Below, piece by piece: positions 1 through 9,420 of a DNA stretch of 64,000 nucleotides; the first letter of the stretch is position 1; every line of letters begins with the position of its first letter. The stretch is from the NCBI RefSeq assembly GCF_002858675.1, contig NZ_PJZF01000008.1:1-64000 (forward strand), read 5' to 3'. This stretch comes from Chimaeribacter californicus (GTDB lineage: Bacteria; Pseudomonadota; Gammaproteobacteria; Enterobacterales; Enterobacteriaceae). A program made the translations under genes and the position numbers. A model generated the notes under the pieces. It saw only the letters and a program-made list of their open reading frames with translations, made no database searches and was not told the origin of the DNA.

Positions 1-21
1 TGTTAACGTAAAAGAATCGGT

Positions 22-98
22 GGTGCGGTAGTTCAGTCGGTTAGAATACCGGCCTGTCACGCCGGGGGTCGCGGGTTCGAGTCCCGTCCGCACCGCCA
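22..98 (+). tRNA. tRNA-Asp (anticodon GTC)
   Basis: This is a 77-nt cloverleaf. The acceptor stem GGTGCGG pairs with CCGCACC, followed by discriminator G and an encoded CCA. The T arm is GGGTTCGAGTCCC and the anticodon GTC is at 56-58. It is identical to the second tRNA-Asp at 9282-9358. In E. coli the equivalent gene (aspU) ends a ribosomal RNA operon just before yafC, so an rRNA operon probably lies immediately left of the window; that part is inference. Confidence 0.97.
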
Positions 99-108
99 CT
101 TATTGCAT

Positions 109-136
109 AAGCCCTGAGCATTAGCTCAGGGCTTTT
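109..136 (+). terminator. Rho-independent terminator after tRNA-Asp
   Basis: Inverted repeat AGCCCTGAG / CTCAGGGCT around a short loop, followed by a T run. It lies 11 bp after the tRNA and would end the tRNA (and rRNA operon) transcript. Confidence 0.85.
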
Positions 137-308
137 TGCATTTTGTAAAATCAGTTTTTCCAAAAACGCGCTCACGTAATTTTCCTTTACAATATACTTT
201 CTCTTTTGAATAGCTACAGTTTGAATAGTTTTAGCGTCAAACCAGGTACCTCAGCGGAAATATAAGCTGAAGGTACCGGCAGCCCTTAATTGACTAAGTA
301 CTCTTTTA

Positions 309-1475
309 CTAAGTAAAAAGTGCATCAGGTAATGCGGCAAGGTAAATCGCAGGCTTTCCCTCGAAGTCAGAACTGAAAAGTATTTTTTTGTCGTCGGGGG
401 TAAAAGAGGGGTGTGGATGAGTCACCTGGCGATCCCCATCCAGAACTTGCCATGAACTATTATGAGCGGCCACACGCGCATATTGTTTTTTATCAACATT
501 AAACACATAGAGCCAGGGATCATTCTCAATGGTATAGCCACTGGCATCCTGCACATCTACCGGCGTACCTGCACCATCCCCGACTAACAACGTTCCGGTC
601 TCATTACTCATGAGATGGGAGCAGGCCGGCATTGTCATTAGCACATCATTGCGATTACTTTCAGGATCATAGCGCCAAATTTGACGCGCTGCCTGATTTT
701 TCAGGTATGAGACATAAATAAGTGCAGAGCCATCCGGTACCCAAAATTCATGCGTGCAGCTCTCTCCTTCTGCATGCTCTTTTACCTTACGTACGTTAGT
801 ACCGTCTTCATTAATTAACCACATCCGCGCATCGACCAAATCATGTGGGCCTTCATGGCAAAAGGCGACAGTATGATCATGATAGGGTCTGTATATCGGA
901 TGCCCCAGCCAAAGGTTATTTTCATGAATAACGTGTGACTGGCCGCTATTAAGATCGATACGTACTAACCGGCAATGCGGCTTATGGGTAAAGAAGGTGT
1001 GAAAGACTTTCCAGTCAGTGAGCGGCATCCAATCATTGCGATCAATCTCGATGCCTACCAGGCTGGTACATTCACTGTTTGCCACCCAAGTACCGTAACC
1101 GACCCACTGTTCCGGCACTTCATAAACACTTTCTTCATGAAGACTGCTCAAATCGACCCGTTGCAGATAACGCTCATTTTTTACGTAGTAGAGATAACGA
1201 TCATCCTGCGACAAGAAACCACCGAACGTATTATCTCCCGATCCTTCTGTTAATTGAGTAGCCTTCTGTGTGGATAGATCTAACAAACAATAGTTTCGGT
1301 TGCCATCAAACTCTCCTGCAAATAACAGCTTATCGCCGCTCTGAGTAAAACATTTTTGGTAGAAATAATTGCGATGGCAGAGCACATCAGGCGGTGTCAG
1401 GCGAGTCACCTGTGTACCAGTACCTGCATCATGATAGGTATGAAAATCAAGCGTAATAAGAGAACCTTTAGCCAT
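309..1475 (-). CDS. ogl: Oligogalacturonate lyase (PL22)
   Basis: Cytoplasmic lyase that splits unsaturated digalacturonate and short oligogalacturonides into 5-keto-4-deoxyuronate, a late step of pectin breakdown. The protein is 388 aa, the usual family length, with no signal peptide. The C-terminal segment QVTHPHPSF puts Gln350, His353 and His355 where the Mn-binding residues of family 22 lyases lie, and a further conserved His is in ACSHLMSN near residue 285. The fold in this family is a seven-bladed beta-propeller. A KdgR-type palindrome is about 60 bp upstream of the start. The gene stands alone; no pectate lyase or kdu genes are in the window, so it would act on oligomers produced by enzymes encoded elsewhere. 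Confidence 0.95.
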   Translation of the reverse strand: MAKGSLITLDFHTYHDAGTGTQVTRLTPPDVLCHRNYFYQKCFTQSGDKLLFAGEFDGNRNYCLLDLSTQKATQLTEGSGDNTFGGFLSQDDRYLYYVKNERYLQRVDLSSLHEESVYEVPEQWVGYGTWVANSECTSLVGIEIDRNDWMPLTDWKVFHTFFTHKPHCRLVRIDLNSGQSHVIHENNLWLGHPIYRPYHDHTVAFCHEGPHDLVDARMWLINEDGTNVRKVKEHAEGESCTHEFWVPDGSALIYVSYLKNQAARQIWRYDPESNRNDVLMTMPACSHLMSNETGTLLVGDGAGTPVDVQDASGYTIENDPWLYVFNVDKKQYARVAAHNSSWQVLDGDRQVTHPHPSFTPDDKKILFSSDFEGKPAIYLAALPDALFT

Positions 1476-1533
1476 AGTACATTTCCTTATTTATCAGGCA
1501 GCACATACATAAATGCATCAGTTGGATGATTTT

Positions 1534-1552
1534 TTTGAAACGACGTTTCAAT
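1534..1552. promoter_or_regulatory. KdgR operator upstream of ogl
   Basis: The palindrome TTTGAAACGACGTTTCAAT matches the KdgR box (TGAAAC-N-GTTTCA core) that represses pectin-catabolism genes until 2-keto-3-deoxygluconate is present. It sits in the ogl promoter region. KdgR itself is not in the window. Confidence 0.85.
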
Positions 1553-1646
1553 GTTAAGGAGATGATACTGGGTTATTCCAGGCTTGGGAGAGATTACATG
1601 TGAGTCTGTTAGGTTGTTCACAAACTTTTTGAACAGGTTTCTTTCT

Positions 1647-2558
1647 TCAACCAGGGATTGTTTGGCCTATACATGAGGGAAGATTTTCGGCCAAAAAGTC
1701 TATAAAACAACGGATGCGGCTGCTGACAGATTGATCGCTGTAATAGACAGCATGGATGGGGATCGCAACATGCAACAGATGATCCTGCAGGATCTCTACA
1801 AGCCGGCCCTCATTCAGATCATCCTGGATCAGATAATCCGAAAGGCAGACAATGCCATTACCGTGCAGTGCCAATTGACGTAATGTCTCACCGTTATTTG
1901 CCGTCATAGAGGGGGTAACTTCAACTTGCTGCCCATCACGATACAACAACGGCCAGCGATTGAGAGCAACGACTTCATTGAAGCCCAGACAGTAATGCTG
2001 TTGTAAATCGTCAGGGATCGCCGGTGTACCATGACGGCCCAGATAATCAGGCGATGCCACAATACGACGGTAAGAGACCATCAATTTACGGGCGCGCAGG
2101 CTGGAGTCACCGAGCTCACCGAAACGGATAGCAATATCGACTTTACGTTCAATCAGGTTGATATAACTTTCAGACGCCACCAGGGATAATTCAATCTGTG
2201 GATAGCGTTGAGTAAAGGCGCTGACTAATGGTGTCACCATATGCAAGATAACGGGCGTAGCTGCGTCTACTCGCAGTAACCCTTGAGGCGCCTCACGGTT
2301 ATCCAACAGTTCATTTTCTGCAGCAGCCATGTCATGCAGTACCCGCTGCACTCGCCGGAAATAGATTTCTCCTTCATGTGTCATGCTGATCTGGCGGGTC
2401 GTACGATTAAGTAAGGTTACGCCCAGCTTTTGTTCAAGGCGTTTAACCATACGGCTGACTACAGAATTATCCTGTTCGAGCTGAGACGCTGCCTTACTGA
2501 AGCTGCCGCATTCTACCACGGTGACAAAGGTAATAAGTTCATCTGATGTTGCACGCAT
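1647..2558 (-). CDS. yafC: LysR-family transcriptional regulator YafC
   Basis: A 303-aa LysR-type regulator. The winged-helix domain is residues 1-60 ([37 protein letters not shown]...), followed by a periplasmic-binding-like effector domain. It resembles E. coli YafC along its length, including [13 protein letters not shown] and [14 protein letters not shown], and lies next to yafD as in E. coli. It is divergent from an MFS pump starting 104 bp away, the usual layout for a LysR regulator and its target; that link is inferred. The effector is unknown. Confidence 0.88.
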   Translation of the reverse strand: MRATSDELITFVTVVECGSFSKAASQLEQDNSVVSRMVKRLEQKLGVTLLNRTTRQISMTHEGEIYFRRVQRVLHDMAAAENELLDNREAPQGLLRVDAATPVILHMVTPLVSAFTQRYPQIELSLVASESYINLIERKVDIAIRFGELGDSSLRARKLMVSYRRIVASPDYLGRHGTPAIPDDLQQHYCLGFNEVVALNRWPLLYRDGQQVEVTPSMTANNGETLRQLALHGNGIVCLSDYLIQDDLNEGRLVEILQDHLLHVAIPIHAVYYSDQSVSSRIRCFIDFLAENLPSCIGQTIPG

Positions 2559-2661
2559 TATTGTTATCCATGCAGGAATAAATTGCTATTTCGGTAATTT
2601 AAGTCATTTAAGCATAGTCAGATAATGGCCGCCATCATGTGAGTCTTATCTGGAGTTTATT

Positions 2662-3843
2662 ATGCCACTTGCGTTACTGGCGCTGACTATCAGCGCTTTT
2701 GCTATAGGAACAACAGAGTTTGTCATTGTTGGACTTATTCCGACCATTGCCGCGCAGCTACATGTCACTGTACCTTCTGCCGGGTTGTTAGTGTCTATTT
2801 ATGCAGTAGGTGTGGCGATAGGTGCCCCGGTTCTGACTGCCTTGACCAGCCGGATACCGCGGAAAATGCTGCTGGTCGGTTTAATGCTGCTGTTTACATT
2901 GGGGAATTTATTAGCGTGGCAGGCACCCGATTACACGACATTGGTTATTGCACGGTTAGTCACCGGGCTGTCGCACGGCGTTTTCTTCTCCATCGGTTCA
3001 ACCATCGCTACCAGCCTGGTAAGCAAAGAAAAAGCAGCTTCTGCTATCGCGATAATGTTTGGCGGGTTAACAATTGCACTTGTTACAGGAGTACCTTTAG
3101 GCACCTTTATTGGCCAACATTTTGGCTGGCGGGAGGCATTTCTGGCTGTCTCCTGTATTGGCCTCCTTGCCATGTTAGCCAGCCTGGTTTTACTCCCTGG
3201 CTCACTTAAAAACAAACAATCTGCCCCGCTAATTCAGCAACTGCAGGTATTAACCCATCCTCACTTGTTGTTGATTTATGCCATTACTGCCCTGGGGTAT
3301 GGTGGAGTATTTACGACCTTCACGTTTCTGGCCCCTATGATGCAGCAACAGGCCGGGTTCTCTGCCTCTGCAGTCAGCTGGATTCTGCTGGCTTACGGTA
3401 TTTCAGTCGCAATTGGCAATATCTGGGGAGGTAGGCTGGCCGATCGCTACGGTGCTGTTCGGGCATTAACGTTAATTTTTGCTGCTCTGGCAATTCTGCT
3501 GCTGATTTTCCAGTTTGCGGCCAGCCATAGCATCCTGGCATTGATGACGCTTTTAGTAATGGGCGTATTTGCCTTTGGTAATGTCCCGGCACTGCAAGTG
3601 TATGTGGTACAAAAAGCGGAACACTATACGCCAGATGCGGTTGATATCGCCTCCGGGTTAAACATTGCAGCCTTTAATGCCGGTATTGCTTTAGGCTCAT
3701 TGATTGGTGGGCAAACGGTCTCCAGGCTAGGTCTGGCGCAAACGCCCTGGATTGGCAGCATCATTGTGCTCTCTGCCTTATTGCTGGTAGGAGTCAGCGG
3801 CTATCTGGACAGAAAAAAAACTGCAGTGCTGCCTGCCACGTGA
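2662..3843 (+). CDS. MFS drug:H+ antiporter-1 family efflux transporter
   Basis: A 393-aa inner-membrane protein with about 12 hydrophobic segments. The N-terminal signature is AIGTTEFVIVGLIPTIA (helix 1), as in the AraJ/YdhP branch of the DHA1 efflux family. Loop 2-3 reads LTSRIPRKMLLVG, and helix 5 carries the antiporter-like stretch ALVTGVPLGTFIGQHFGWREAF. It starts 14 bp after a TCTGGAG ribosome site and is divergent from the LysR gene yafC, which may control it. The substrate cannot be told from sequence; sugars, nucleosides or small drugs are exported by relatives. Confidence 0.85.
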   Translation: MPLALLALTISAFAIGTTEFVIVGLIPTIAAQLHVTVPSAGLLVSIYAVGVAIGAPVLTALTSRIPRKMLLVGLMLLFTLGNLLAWQAPDYTTLVIARLVTGLSHGVFFSIGSTIATSLVSKEKAASAIAIMFGGLTIALVTGVPLGTFIGQHFGWREAFLAVSCIGLLAMLASLVLLPGSLKNKQSAPLIQQLQVLTHPHLLLIYAITALGYGGVFTTFTFLAPMMQQQAGFSASAVSWILLAYGISVAIGNIWGGRLADRYGAVRALTLIFAALAILLLIFQFAASHSILALMTLLVMGVFAFGNVPALQVYVVQKAEHYTPDAVDIASGLNIAAFNAGIALGSLIGGQTVSRLGLAQTPWIGSIIVLSALLLVGVSGYLDRKKTAVLPAT

Positions 3844-4041
3844 TCGTCCCGGCCTGTATACGCGGGCAGGTTACGGTAGGTTGGCCTGCCTATACCCACT
3901 ATGCGACATGCTGGCCGGGCGAGTTGCTCTCATCTCTGAAACTGATTTTTCCTATGCTTACTCTGCGCGTATACTCATTCTTATGTTGCTGGCATGGCTG
4001 TCAGGCTGGCAGCCTCATTACATAAGGGAGAAGGCTTCAGC

Positions 4042-4827
4042 GTGCCGAAGAAAACATATGCGATGAGATATGTTGCCGGACAACCAGTTGAGCGAATCTT
4101 TCCTGGTGCGGTAGCGCAATTGGGGCAGGCCTTGCCGCCTGGTGAGGCGTTGCCGAACTCAGATGTTCTGCGTGTCATGGTATGGAATATTTTCAAGCAG
4201 CAGCGTGCTGAATGGCTTTCAGTGCTGAAAAGCTTTGGGAAAGATACGCAGTTGGTCTTGTTGCAAGAAGCGCAGACCACCCCAGAGCTGATTAAATTTG
4301 CCACCTCACACTATCTGGCGGCTGATCAGGTACCGGCGATTGTGCTGCCGCAGCACCCTTCTGGGGTGATGACGCTGGCAGCCGCTCACCCAGTCTATTG
4401 TTGTCCGCTACGTGAACGTGAGCCCCTGTTGCGGTTGTCTAAATCAGCGCTGGTTACTGTCTATCCGCTGACCAACGGTGAGTTGGTGATGGTTGTGAAT
4501 ATTCACGCAGTTAACTTCAGCCTTGGGGTAGATGTTTACAGCAAGCAACTTGACCCAATTGGGGAGCAGATTGCTTCTCACACCGGGCCGGTGATTATGG
4601 CAGGCGATTTTAATGCCTGGAGCCGGCAACGCATGAATGCACTGTTTAACTTTGCCCGACGGTCTGGCCTGAAAGAAGTTAATTTTACCGATGATCATCG
4701 GCGCCGGACCTTTGGCAAAGCGCTTGATTTTGTTTTTTATCGGGGACTGACGGTCTCTGCTGCAACAGTGTTGGTCACGCAGGCATCCGATCATAACCCG
4801 CTGCTGGTCGAATTTCTTCCCCGCTAA
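4042..4827 (+). CDS. yafD: Endonuclease/exonuclease/phosphatase-family protein YafD
   Basis: Member of the EEP (DNase I-like) superfamily, similar to E. coli YafD. The GTG at 4042 gives [15 protein letters not shown], which matches the YafD N-terminus, and follows an AAGGGAG ribosome site. An upstream ATG at 3994 in the same frame is less likely. Motifs in order are [10 protein letters not shown] (Asn), LLQEA (catalytic Glu), [15 protein letters not shown] (Asp/Asn) and the C-terminal [11 protein letters not shown] (Asp-His). This keeps the whole metal-dependent phosphoesterase site. The biological substrate is not known. Confidence 0.88.
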   Translation: MPKKTYAMRYVAGQPVERIFPGAVAQLGQALPPGEALPNSDVLRVMVWNIFKQQRAEWLSVLKSFGKDTQLVLLQEAQTTPELIKFATSHYLAADQVPAIVLPQHPSGVMTLAAAHPVYCCPLREREPLLRLSKSALVTVYPLTNGELVMVVNIHAVNFSLGVDVYSKQLDPIGEQIASHTGPVIMAGDFNAWSRQRMNALFNFARRSGLKEVNFTDDHRRRTFGKALDFVFYRGLTVSAATVLVTQASDHNPLLVEFLPR

Positions 4828-4854
4828 AAGCCGGCAGGGCAGGGGAACAGGCAA

Positions 4855-4884
4855 TAAAAAAGCATCCCGAAGGATGCTTTTTTT
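4855..4884. terminator. Bidirectional terminator between yafD and mltD
   Basis: Hairpin GCATCC-CGA-AGGATGC flanked by AAAAA on the left and a T run on the right. It can end transcription from yafD (+) and mltD (-), which converge here. Confidence 0.9.
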
Positions 4885-4930
4885 ATAAAACAGAACATGT
4901 ACTGGCAGAGCAAAAATTATTGTTACCGGT

Positions 4931-6310
4931 TCAGGTATCAGGCGTCAGCTTGTTGTTAACAAACAACGTTAGCTTGTCGCCGGGTTGCAGGTTATTCGAC
5001 GCTGAATTCCACCGCATCACATCACTGATATTGACGCCATGACGACGGGCAATACTGGCCAGTGAATCCCCTTTACGAACCTGATACGTGATGCTGTTGG
5101 CTGCCGTAGTACCGGTTGACGTGCTGTCCGCAGTTTGCAGGTTTTGGCCTACTTTGACCGTACTCGAACGGCCTAAGTTGTTCCAACGTTGCAAATCGCT
5201 GGTTTTCACATTCAACCGGGTAGCGATAGCTGACAGCGTATCACCCGGGCGCACTGTATAACTGGAACCGGAAGCCGCACTGTTTTTTGCCAGTTTCGTC
5301 TCTACTGCAGCGATGTCGCTGTCCGCAAGAGAGTCCTTCAACTGATCAGCATGGGCTTTCGGTACCAAAATATAGTGCGGCCCATTCGGGGCTGTAACAC
5401 CCTGTTTGTAACCCGTATTAAAGGATTTCAGCTTTGTTAACGACATGCCCGCCATCTCGGCTGCCTGTGTCAACTGCATCTGCTGACCGATTTCAACGCG
5501 CGCCAGAGCCCGGCTTTCGTTGGTTTTCGGCAAGCGAATCCCATATTGTTTGCTATGCTTAAGAATATCGCTAAGCGCCAACATCTTTGGAACATAAATT
5601 GACGTCTCACGCGGAAGCGCCAATGCCCAGAAGTCTATCGGACGGCCTTTAGCTTTATTCGCTTTAATCGCTTGTAAGACGCGACCTTCACCGCTGTTGT
5701 ACGCGGCGACGGTCAGTAACCAGTCGCCATCGAACATGCGGTTCAGGCGTTGCATCATATCAAGCGCAGCGGTTGTCGAAGCCACCACATCGCGGCGACC
5801 ATCGTACCATTGGTTCTGTTTCAGACCATATGTGCGACCCGTGCTCGGTACAATCTGCCAAAGCCCTGCGGCATTAGCAGCTGACGTTGCTTTGGGGTCA
5901 AAAGCGCTCTCCACTATGGGTAGCAGTACCAGTTCCATCGGCATCTTACGTTGTTTAATCTGCTCGACAATCCAGTACATGTACGGCTCTGCCCGTAATG
6001 TTACATCGTGGAGATAGCTCTTCTGTTTTAAGTAACGCTTTTTTTGTTCACGGATCCGGGAATTTTCCGGAACCTCCATCTTCAGCTCGTCGCTAATGAA
6101 GTTCCACAAGTCTTCTTGCTGCGCGAGGTTGTCGTTGTTGTCCAACCATCGCGCCGTGGTCTCTCGACCAGCCCCTGTGTACTCTCCTGCTTCACTTTGA
6201 CCTGCCGAAGACAAACTCTGTGCGTGCTGTAACGGTGGTGTTGCGTCATGCCTTGACGCCTGACAACCGACCAGCAACACGGAGGCGAGTAATATCGCTT
6301 TAGCCTTCAT
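4931..6310 (-). CDS. mltD: Membrane-bound lytic murein transglycosylase D
   Basis: A 459-aa outer-membrane lipoprotein. The signal peptide ends in lipobox LVGC with Cys16. The SLT domain spans about residues 110-220, with the catalytic Glu in LPIVESAFDPKATSAANAAGLWQI and the motif AAYNSGEGRV. Two C-terminal LysM peptidoglycan-binding repeats (YTVRPGDTLSAIATRL and YQVRKGDSLASIARRH) follow. It cleaves the MurNAc-GlcNAc bond to give 1,6-anhydromuropeptides during wall remodelling. It is adjacent to gloB as in E. coli. Confidence 0.96.
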   Translation of the reverse strand: MKAKAILLASVLLVGCQASRHDATPPLQHAQSLSSAGQSEAGEYTGAGRETTARWLDNNDNLAQQEDLWNFISDELKMEVPENSRIREQKKRYLKQKSYLHDVTLRAEPYMYWIVEQIKQRKMPMELVLLPIVESAFDPKATSAANAAGLWQIVPSTGRTYGLKQNQWYDGRRDVVASTTAALDMMQRLNRMFDGDWLLTVAAYNSGEGRVLQAIKANKAKGRPIDFWALALPRETSIYVPKMLALSDILKHSKQYGIRLPKTNESRALARVEIGQQMQLTQAAEMAGMSLTKLKSFNTGYKQGVTAPNGPHYILVPKAHADQLKDSLADSDIAAVETKLAKNSAASGSSYTVRPGDTLSAIATRLNVKTSDLQRWNNLGRSSTVKVGQNLQTADSTSTGTTAANSITYQVRKGDSLASIARRHGVNISDVMRWNSASNNLQPGDKLTLFVNNKLTPDT

Positions 6311-6380
6311 GTGTGTGTCAATAGTTGCTTAAAAGACGACCGATAATACTTTGCTTCGCCAAACAACACAAGAAAAAGGT

Positions 6381-7136
6381 TTAATAAGTGTCTTTCCGCT
6401 CACGTAAACGCGCAAAAACCTGCCAAGGCTCACTAACAGGTAAGACAAATCCTAATTTCTTTTGTAAATCAGCATCATGGCAACGTAAAAATACGTTAAT
6501 TTTGTGCTCTTTTTCTAGGGTTGTAGGCACACTTGGCACCCCCTTTTTACGCATTTCTTGCACTTGTTGCTCATATGTTTCTATATCGCGATCCTGCGGT
6601 AAAATTGAGCGGGCAAACTTAAGATTTGCGAGGGTATACTCATGCGCACAGCATACCAGGGTATCTTCTGGTAAAGCGGTTAACTGTTGAAACGACTGAT
6701 ACATTTGGCGCGCTGTCCCTTCAAATAATCTTCCGCAACCCCCTGAAAACATCGTGTCACCACAGAAAAGATAAGGTGCACTGTAGTAAGCGATATGGCC
6801 GGATGTATGCCCAGGGACATCGAAAATGCGGTAATTTTGCTGCCCTAAGGTAATCTCATCACCCTGTTTCAGAGTAATCTGACGAAATTTTGCGGCAGTT
6901 TCCTGCGGGCCATAGAGCGCAACCTGCGGATAATGCTGCAAAATTTCATTCACGCCACCCACATGATCGTGGTGGTGGTGAGTCAGCAAAATGGCCGTAG
7001 GGGTCAGATTATGGTGATTCAATGCTGCCAGTACGGGCGCAGCCTCACCGGGATCGACGATAATGACAGTACCTTGCTGGTCATCCAGCAACCAAATGTA
7101 GTTATCCTGCAGGGCAGGAATGCTGATAAGATTCAT
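6381..7136 (-). CDS. gloB: Hydroxyacylglutathione hydrolase (glyoxalase II)
   Basis: Metallo-beta-lactamase-fold thioesterase of 251 aa. It hydrolyses S-D-lactoylglutathione to D-lactate and glutathione, the second step of methylglyoxal detoxification in the cytoplasm. The binuclear zinc signature [10 protein letters not shown] is at residues 53-62, followed by [12 protein letters not shown] (His), [18 protein letters not shown] (bridging Asp) and [13 protein letters not shown] (His). Length and motifs are complete. It is divergent from yafS with 42 bp between the starts. Confidence 0.97.
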   Translation of the reverse strand: MNLISIPALQDNYIWLLDDQQGTVIIVDPGEAAPVLAALNHHNLTPTAILLTHHHHDHVGGVNEILQHYPQVALYGPQETAAKFRQITLKQGDEITLGQQNYRIFDVPGHTSGHIAYYSAPYLFCGDTMFSGGCGRLFEGTARQMYQSFQQLTALPEDTLVCCAHEYTLANLKFARSILPQDRDIETYEQQVQEMRKKGVPSVPTTLEKEHKINVFLRCHDADLQKKLGFVLPVSEPWQVFARLRERKDTY

Positions 7137-7178
7137 TGATTACCTCGTTGGCAAACGGTTGAAAGAAGATACTAAACC

Positions 7179-7898
7179 ATGCAATCTGCGCACCCGTCCA
7201 ATATTCTGAGCATGCCGCGCGCCTGGGGGGATCTTCCCCGCGGGGAGGCGTGGCGTGTTGCGCTGGAGCAGCAGTTGCAACCGTGGTGGCCGAAAATGTA
7301 TGGCTACCATCTGTTGAAAATCGGCAATCTCAGCGCTGAGATCAACAGCGAAAAGTGCCCCATTTCCCATCAGGTCAATGTCGGGCCGCAGGGCGAAGGC
7401 CTTCAGGTTATCGCCGACCCCTACCTGTTACCCTTCGCGGAAAAGTCAGTGGATGCCTGCCTGATTGCCCATACTTTAGCCTATGCCCAGGATCCGCACC
7501 GCATTTTGCGTGAAGTGGACAGGGTATTAATCGATGACGGCTGGCTGGTGATGACCAACTTTAACCTGTTGAGTCTGTTAGGAATGGGCAAACTGCTGCC
7601 GGTGCTGCGCCACCGTCCGCCGTTCAGCGGGCAGATGTTCACGCAGATGCGCTTGTTGGACTGGCTGGGGCTGCTTAATTATGAGGTGATGTATCAATCA
7701 CGCATGCAGGTACTGCCTTGGTGCGGGCAGGGAGGAAAAATGCTGAGCACTCACCTGCCGGCATTGGGGTGTCTAGGGGTGATGGTGGCTCGTAAACGCA
7801 CGCTGCCGCTGACGCCGACGGCTAAAAAAGTCAGGCTGCGCAAGCCCAGCCTGAGCCGGGCGGTAGGCGCAACGAAAAGCTATCGCGACGTGCCCTAG
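7179..7898 (+). CDS. yafS: SAM-dependent methyltransferase YafS
   Basis: A 239-aa class I methyltransferase resembling E. coli YafS. Its methyltransferase-11-type core is visible at [46 protein letters not shown]. The glycine-rich SAM loop is weak, as in this family. The C-terminus is basic. Position between gloB and rnhA matches E. coli. The 3' end overlaps rnhA by 4 bp tail to tail. The substrate is not established. Confidence 0.85.
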   Translation: MQSAHPSNILSMPRAWGDLPRGEAWRVALEQQLQPWWPKMYGYHLLKIGNLSAEINSEKCPISHQVNVGPQGEGLQVIADPYLLPFAEKSVDACLIAHTLAYAQDPHRILREVDRVLIDDGWLVMTNFNLLSLLGMGKLLPVLRHRPPFSGQMFTQMRLLDWLGLLNYEVMYQSRMQVLPWCGQGGKMLSTHLPALGCLGVMVARKRTLPLTPTAKKVRLRKPSLSRAVGATKSYRDVP

Positions 7899-8359
7899 GC
7901 AGGCTGGTAGCCGATATCTTCAAAGGCGGGAGCATTGGCCGCCGCCCGCGCCAGCTCATCACAGCGCTCATTCTCCGGGTGGCCGGCGTGCCCTTTGACC
8001 CATTCCCAGGTAATACGGTGATGAGCGATGGCCGTATCCAGACGCTGCCAGAGATCGACATTTTTTACCGCTTTCTTGTCAGCGGTTTTCCAGCCACGCT
8101 TTTTCCAGTTGTGGATCCAGCTGGTAATGCCCTGACGCACATACTGGCTGTCAGTGCTCAGCACCACCTCACACGGCGAGGTCAGCGCCTCAAGGGCGAC
8201 AATGGCCGCCATCAGTTCCATCCGGTTATTGGTGGTCAGGCGATAGCCTGCGCTGAAACATTTTTCGTGCTGCTTGTAGCGCAAAATTGCGCCATAACCA
8301 CCGGGGCCGGGGTTGCCGAGGCAAGATCCGTCGGTGAAAATTTCTACCTGTTTACTCAT
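7895..8359 (-). CDS. rnhA: Ribonuclease HI
   Basis: A 154-aa endonuclease that cuts the RNA strand of RNA:DNA hybrids and removes R-loops and primers. The DEDD catalytic residues are visible: Asp10 in [18 protein letters not shown], Glu48 in [15 protein letters not shown], Asp70 in [14 protein letters not shown], and the C-terminal [12 protein letters not shown] with Asp134. It is divergent from dnaQ; only 55 bp separate the starts, so the two promoters must overlap, as in E. coli. Confidence 0.98.
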   Translation of the reverse strand: MSKQVEIFTDGSCLGNPGPGGYGAILRYKQHEKCFSAGYRLTTNNRMELMAAIVALEALTSPCEVVLSTDSQYVRQGITSWIHNWKKRGWKTADKKAVKNVDLWQRLDTAIAHHRITWEWVKGHAGHPENERCDELARAAANAPAFEDIGYQPA

Positions 8360-8414
8360 CTCTGGTAGACTCTTCCATCAATTTTAAACGCCAAGTCTGA
8401 CATAAACGAGCGCT

Positions 8415-9146
8415 ATGAGCACTGCAATTACACGACAGATTGTTATGGATACGGAAACCACTGGCATGAACAAGCTGGGGGTACATTACGAAGGACACCG
8501 TATTATTGAGATCGGTGCGGTTGAAGTGATCAACCGCCGCCTGACCGGCCGCAACTTTCACGTTTATGTGAAGCCTGACCGGCTGGTGGACCCGGAAGCC
8601 TACGGCGTGCACGGGATCAGTGACGAGTTCCTGGCCGACAAACCCACCTTTGCTGACGTGGCGGATGAGTTCCTCGATTTCATCCGCGGCGGCGAGCTGG
8701 TGATCCATAACGCCTCGTTCGACATCGGCTTTATGGATTATGAATTCGGTATGTTGAAGCGCGGCATCCCGAAAACTGACACCTTCTGTACCATCACTGA
8801 CAGCCTGCTGATGGCGCGCAAGCTCTTTCCCGGCAAGCGCAATAACCTTGATGCCCTGTGCGATCGTTACCAGATAGACAACACCAAACGTACGTTGCAC
8901 GGCGCACTGCTCGACTCCGAAATCCTGGCGGAAGTCTACCTGGCGATGACCGGCGGGCAGACGTCGCTCTCGTTTTCCCTGGAAAGCGATCGTCAGCAGC
9001 AGAATCAGGAACAGGGCATTCAACGGATTACCCGGCCGAGCAGTGGCCTGAAAGTGGTCTATGCCAGTGATGACGAAGTGGCGACCCATGAATCGCGTCT
9101 GGATCTGGTGATGAAGAAGGGCGGCAGTTGCCTGTGGCGTGGTTGA
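8415..9146 (+). CDS. dnaQ: DNA polymerase III epsilon subunit (proofreading exonuclease)
   Basis: A 243-aa 3'-5' exonuclease of the polymerase III core. The N-terminal DEDDh exonuclease has ExoI DTETTGMN (Asp12/Glu14 in the usual numbering), ExoII HNASFDIGFMDYE and ExoIII HGALLDSEILAEVYLAMT. The C-terminal tail binds the alpha subunit in this family. It is divergent from rnhA and followed by tRNA-Asp, the E. coli order. Confidence 0.98.
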   Translation: MSTAITRQIVMDTETTGMNKLGVHYEGHRIIEIGAVEVINRRLTGRNFHVYVKPDRLVDPEAYGVHGISDEFLADKPTFADVADEFLDFIRGGELVIHNASFDIGFMDYEFGMLKRGIPKTDTFCTITDSLLMARKLFPGKRNNLDALCDRYQIDNTKRTLHGALLDSEILAEVYLAMTGGQTSLSFSLESDRQQQNQEQGIQRITRPSSGLKVVYASDDEVATHESRLDLVMKKGGSCLWRG

Positions 9147-9281
9147 TTTCTCCGCAGTCCGCACAAGAAACGCGCCATACGAAGAAAAACTGTGCAAACG
9201 AATAGTTTTAAAAGAAAAAGCATTGACGGGCAGGCGGTGTGGCCTTAATATCCGCCTCGTTCTTAACCGGAACAACAGCGC

Positions 9282-9358
9282 GGTGCGGTAGTTCAGTCGG
9301 TTAGAATACCGGCCTGTCACGCCGGGGGTCGCGGGTTCGAGTCCCGTCCGCACCGCCA
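9282..9358 (+). tRNA. tRNA-Asp (anticodon GTC), second copy
   Basis: Identical over 77 nt to the tRNA at 22-98, with encoded CCA. It lies just after dnaQ, the position of aspV in E. coli. The 5' flank contains TTGACG and a -10-like element about 60-30 bp upstream, so it probably has its own promoter. Confidence 0.97.
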
Positions 9359-9366
9359 ACATTCAG

Positions 9367-9396
9367 AAGCCCTGAGTTAGCAATAACTCAGGGCTT
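9367..9396 (+). terminator. Hairpin terminator after tRNA-Asp
   Basis: Inverted repeat AAGCCCTGAGTTA / TAACTCAGGGCTT with a short loop, 8 bp after the tRNA. The T tract is weak, but the stem closely resembles the terminator after the first tRNA-Asp. Confidence 0.75.
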
Positions 9397-9420
9397 CGTC
9401 ATTTCTGCTTTTCAGAAATT

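Noticed and set aside
8352-9362. Minus-strand frame of 336 aa opposite dnaQ and tRNA-Asp
   Set aside because: Overlaps dnaQ and a tRNA in antisense; its first residues are read from the tRNA. Not a gene.
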